Assembly: GCA_016839955.1 (NCBI GenBank)
Contig: JAEOTI010000577.1
Coordinates: 1 to 16,998, forward strand
DNA length: 16,998 bases
From: Candidatus Hodarchaeota archaeon
GTDB taxonomy: Archaea; Asgardarchaeota; Heimdallarchaeia; Hodarchaeales; YT1-057
Reading direction: 5' to 3'
A program made the position numbers and the translations under genes. The notes beneath the pieces were generated by a model, which was given only the letters and a program-made list of their open reading frames with translations, was not told the DNA's origin and ran no database searches. How positions within the stretch are numbered: position 1 is the first letter of the stretch; each line of letters begins with the position of its first letter. Of the stretch, positions 16,923 to 16,998 are shown in pieces.

Positions 16923-16998
16923 ATTAATAATTATAACTTTTTCTCATAGTAAATTATAAAGATTGAAAAGTGTTATCCAAAAATCTTACTTCGTTCAT

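Noticed and set aside
16954..16998. Minus-strand frame open to the window edge, 14 codons ending at TAA 16954-16956
   Set aside because: Could be the C-terminal end of a further minus-strand gene, but 14 residues cannot be told from chance.
1..16998. CRISPR arrays, insertion sequences or long terminal repeats
   Set aside because: No regularly spaced repeats, transposase frames or flanking inverted repeats were seen on reading through the window.

Overview
The window is AT-rich and reads as archaeal, most likely from an Asgard archaeon (Lokiarchaeia/Heimdallarchaeia-like). The evidence is a Ras-superfamily GTPase directly behind a probable longin-like protein, an Orc1/Cdc6 initiator, an archaeal GlmU-type nucleotidyltransferase, TrmB-type regulator domains, PH-like domains, and TTG starts behind Shine-Dalgarno-like sequences. 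This placement is an inference from gene content, because no rRNA gene is present.

Layout. At 3-4648 lies an accessory block: the 3' end of a longin-like gene, a probable PH-like protein with a helical tail, a convergent PIN-domain/helical-repeat protein, a second longin-like paralogue, and a Ras-like GTPase 18 nt behind it. At 4658-5854 is a divergent Orc1/Cdc6 on the minus strand. Upstream of it is a 610 bp non-coding region: a GC-rich island (about 46% over 5941-6240) full of short perfect stems, then a very AT-rich tract. This region could hold a structured RNA, a replication origin, or both. At 6465-7700 is a two-domain sugar-1-phosphate nucleotidyltransferase with a left-handed beta-helix domain. 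A 414 bp divergent promoter region follows.

The most striking part is 8115-16101, a tightly spaced plus-strand operon of three genes. The first is a STAND-like P-loop ATPase with a winged helix and an alpha-solenoid tail. The second is a 716-residue soluble, almost proline-free coiled-coil protein. The third is a 1367-residue protein with a TrmB-type winged helix at its N-terminus and a TrmB-associated effector-like domain at its C-terminus. About 1130 residues of coiled coil separate those two domains, and the only dense proline/glycine break lies close to its midpoint. That resembles, by layout only, an SMC-like hairpin. The operon ends in a hairpin plus T-tract, and a second hairpin lies before a convergent four-helix membrane protein with a C-terminal PH-like domain.

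How they may work together. The longin-like protein and GTPase are probably a regulator-GTPase pair. The ATPase, coiled-coil protein and giant TrmB protein probably form one assembly, perhaps a DNA-tethered scaffold or signalling array. Both functional proposals are inferences; the domain layouts are read directly from the sequence.
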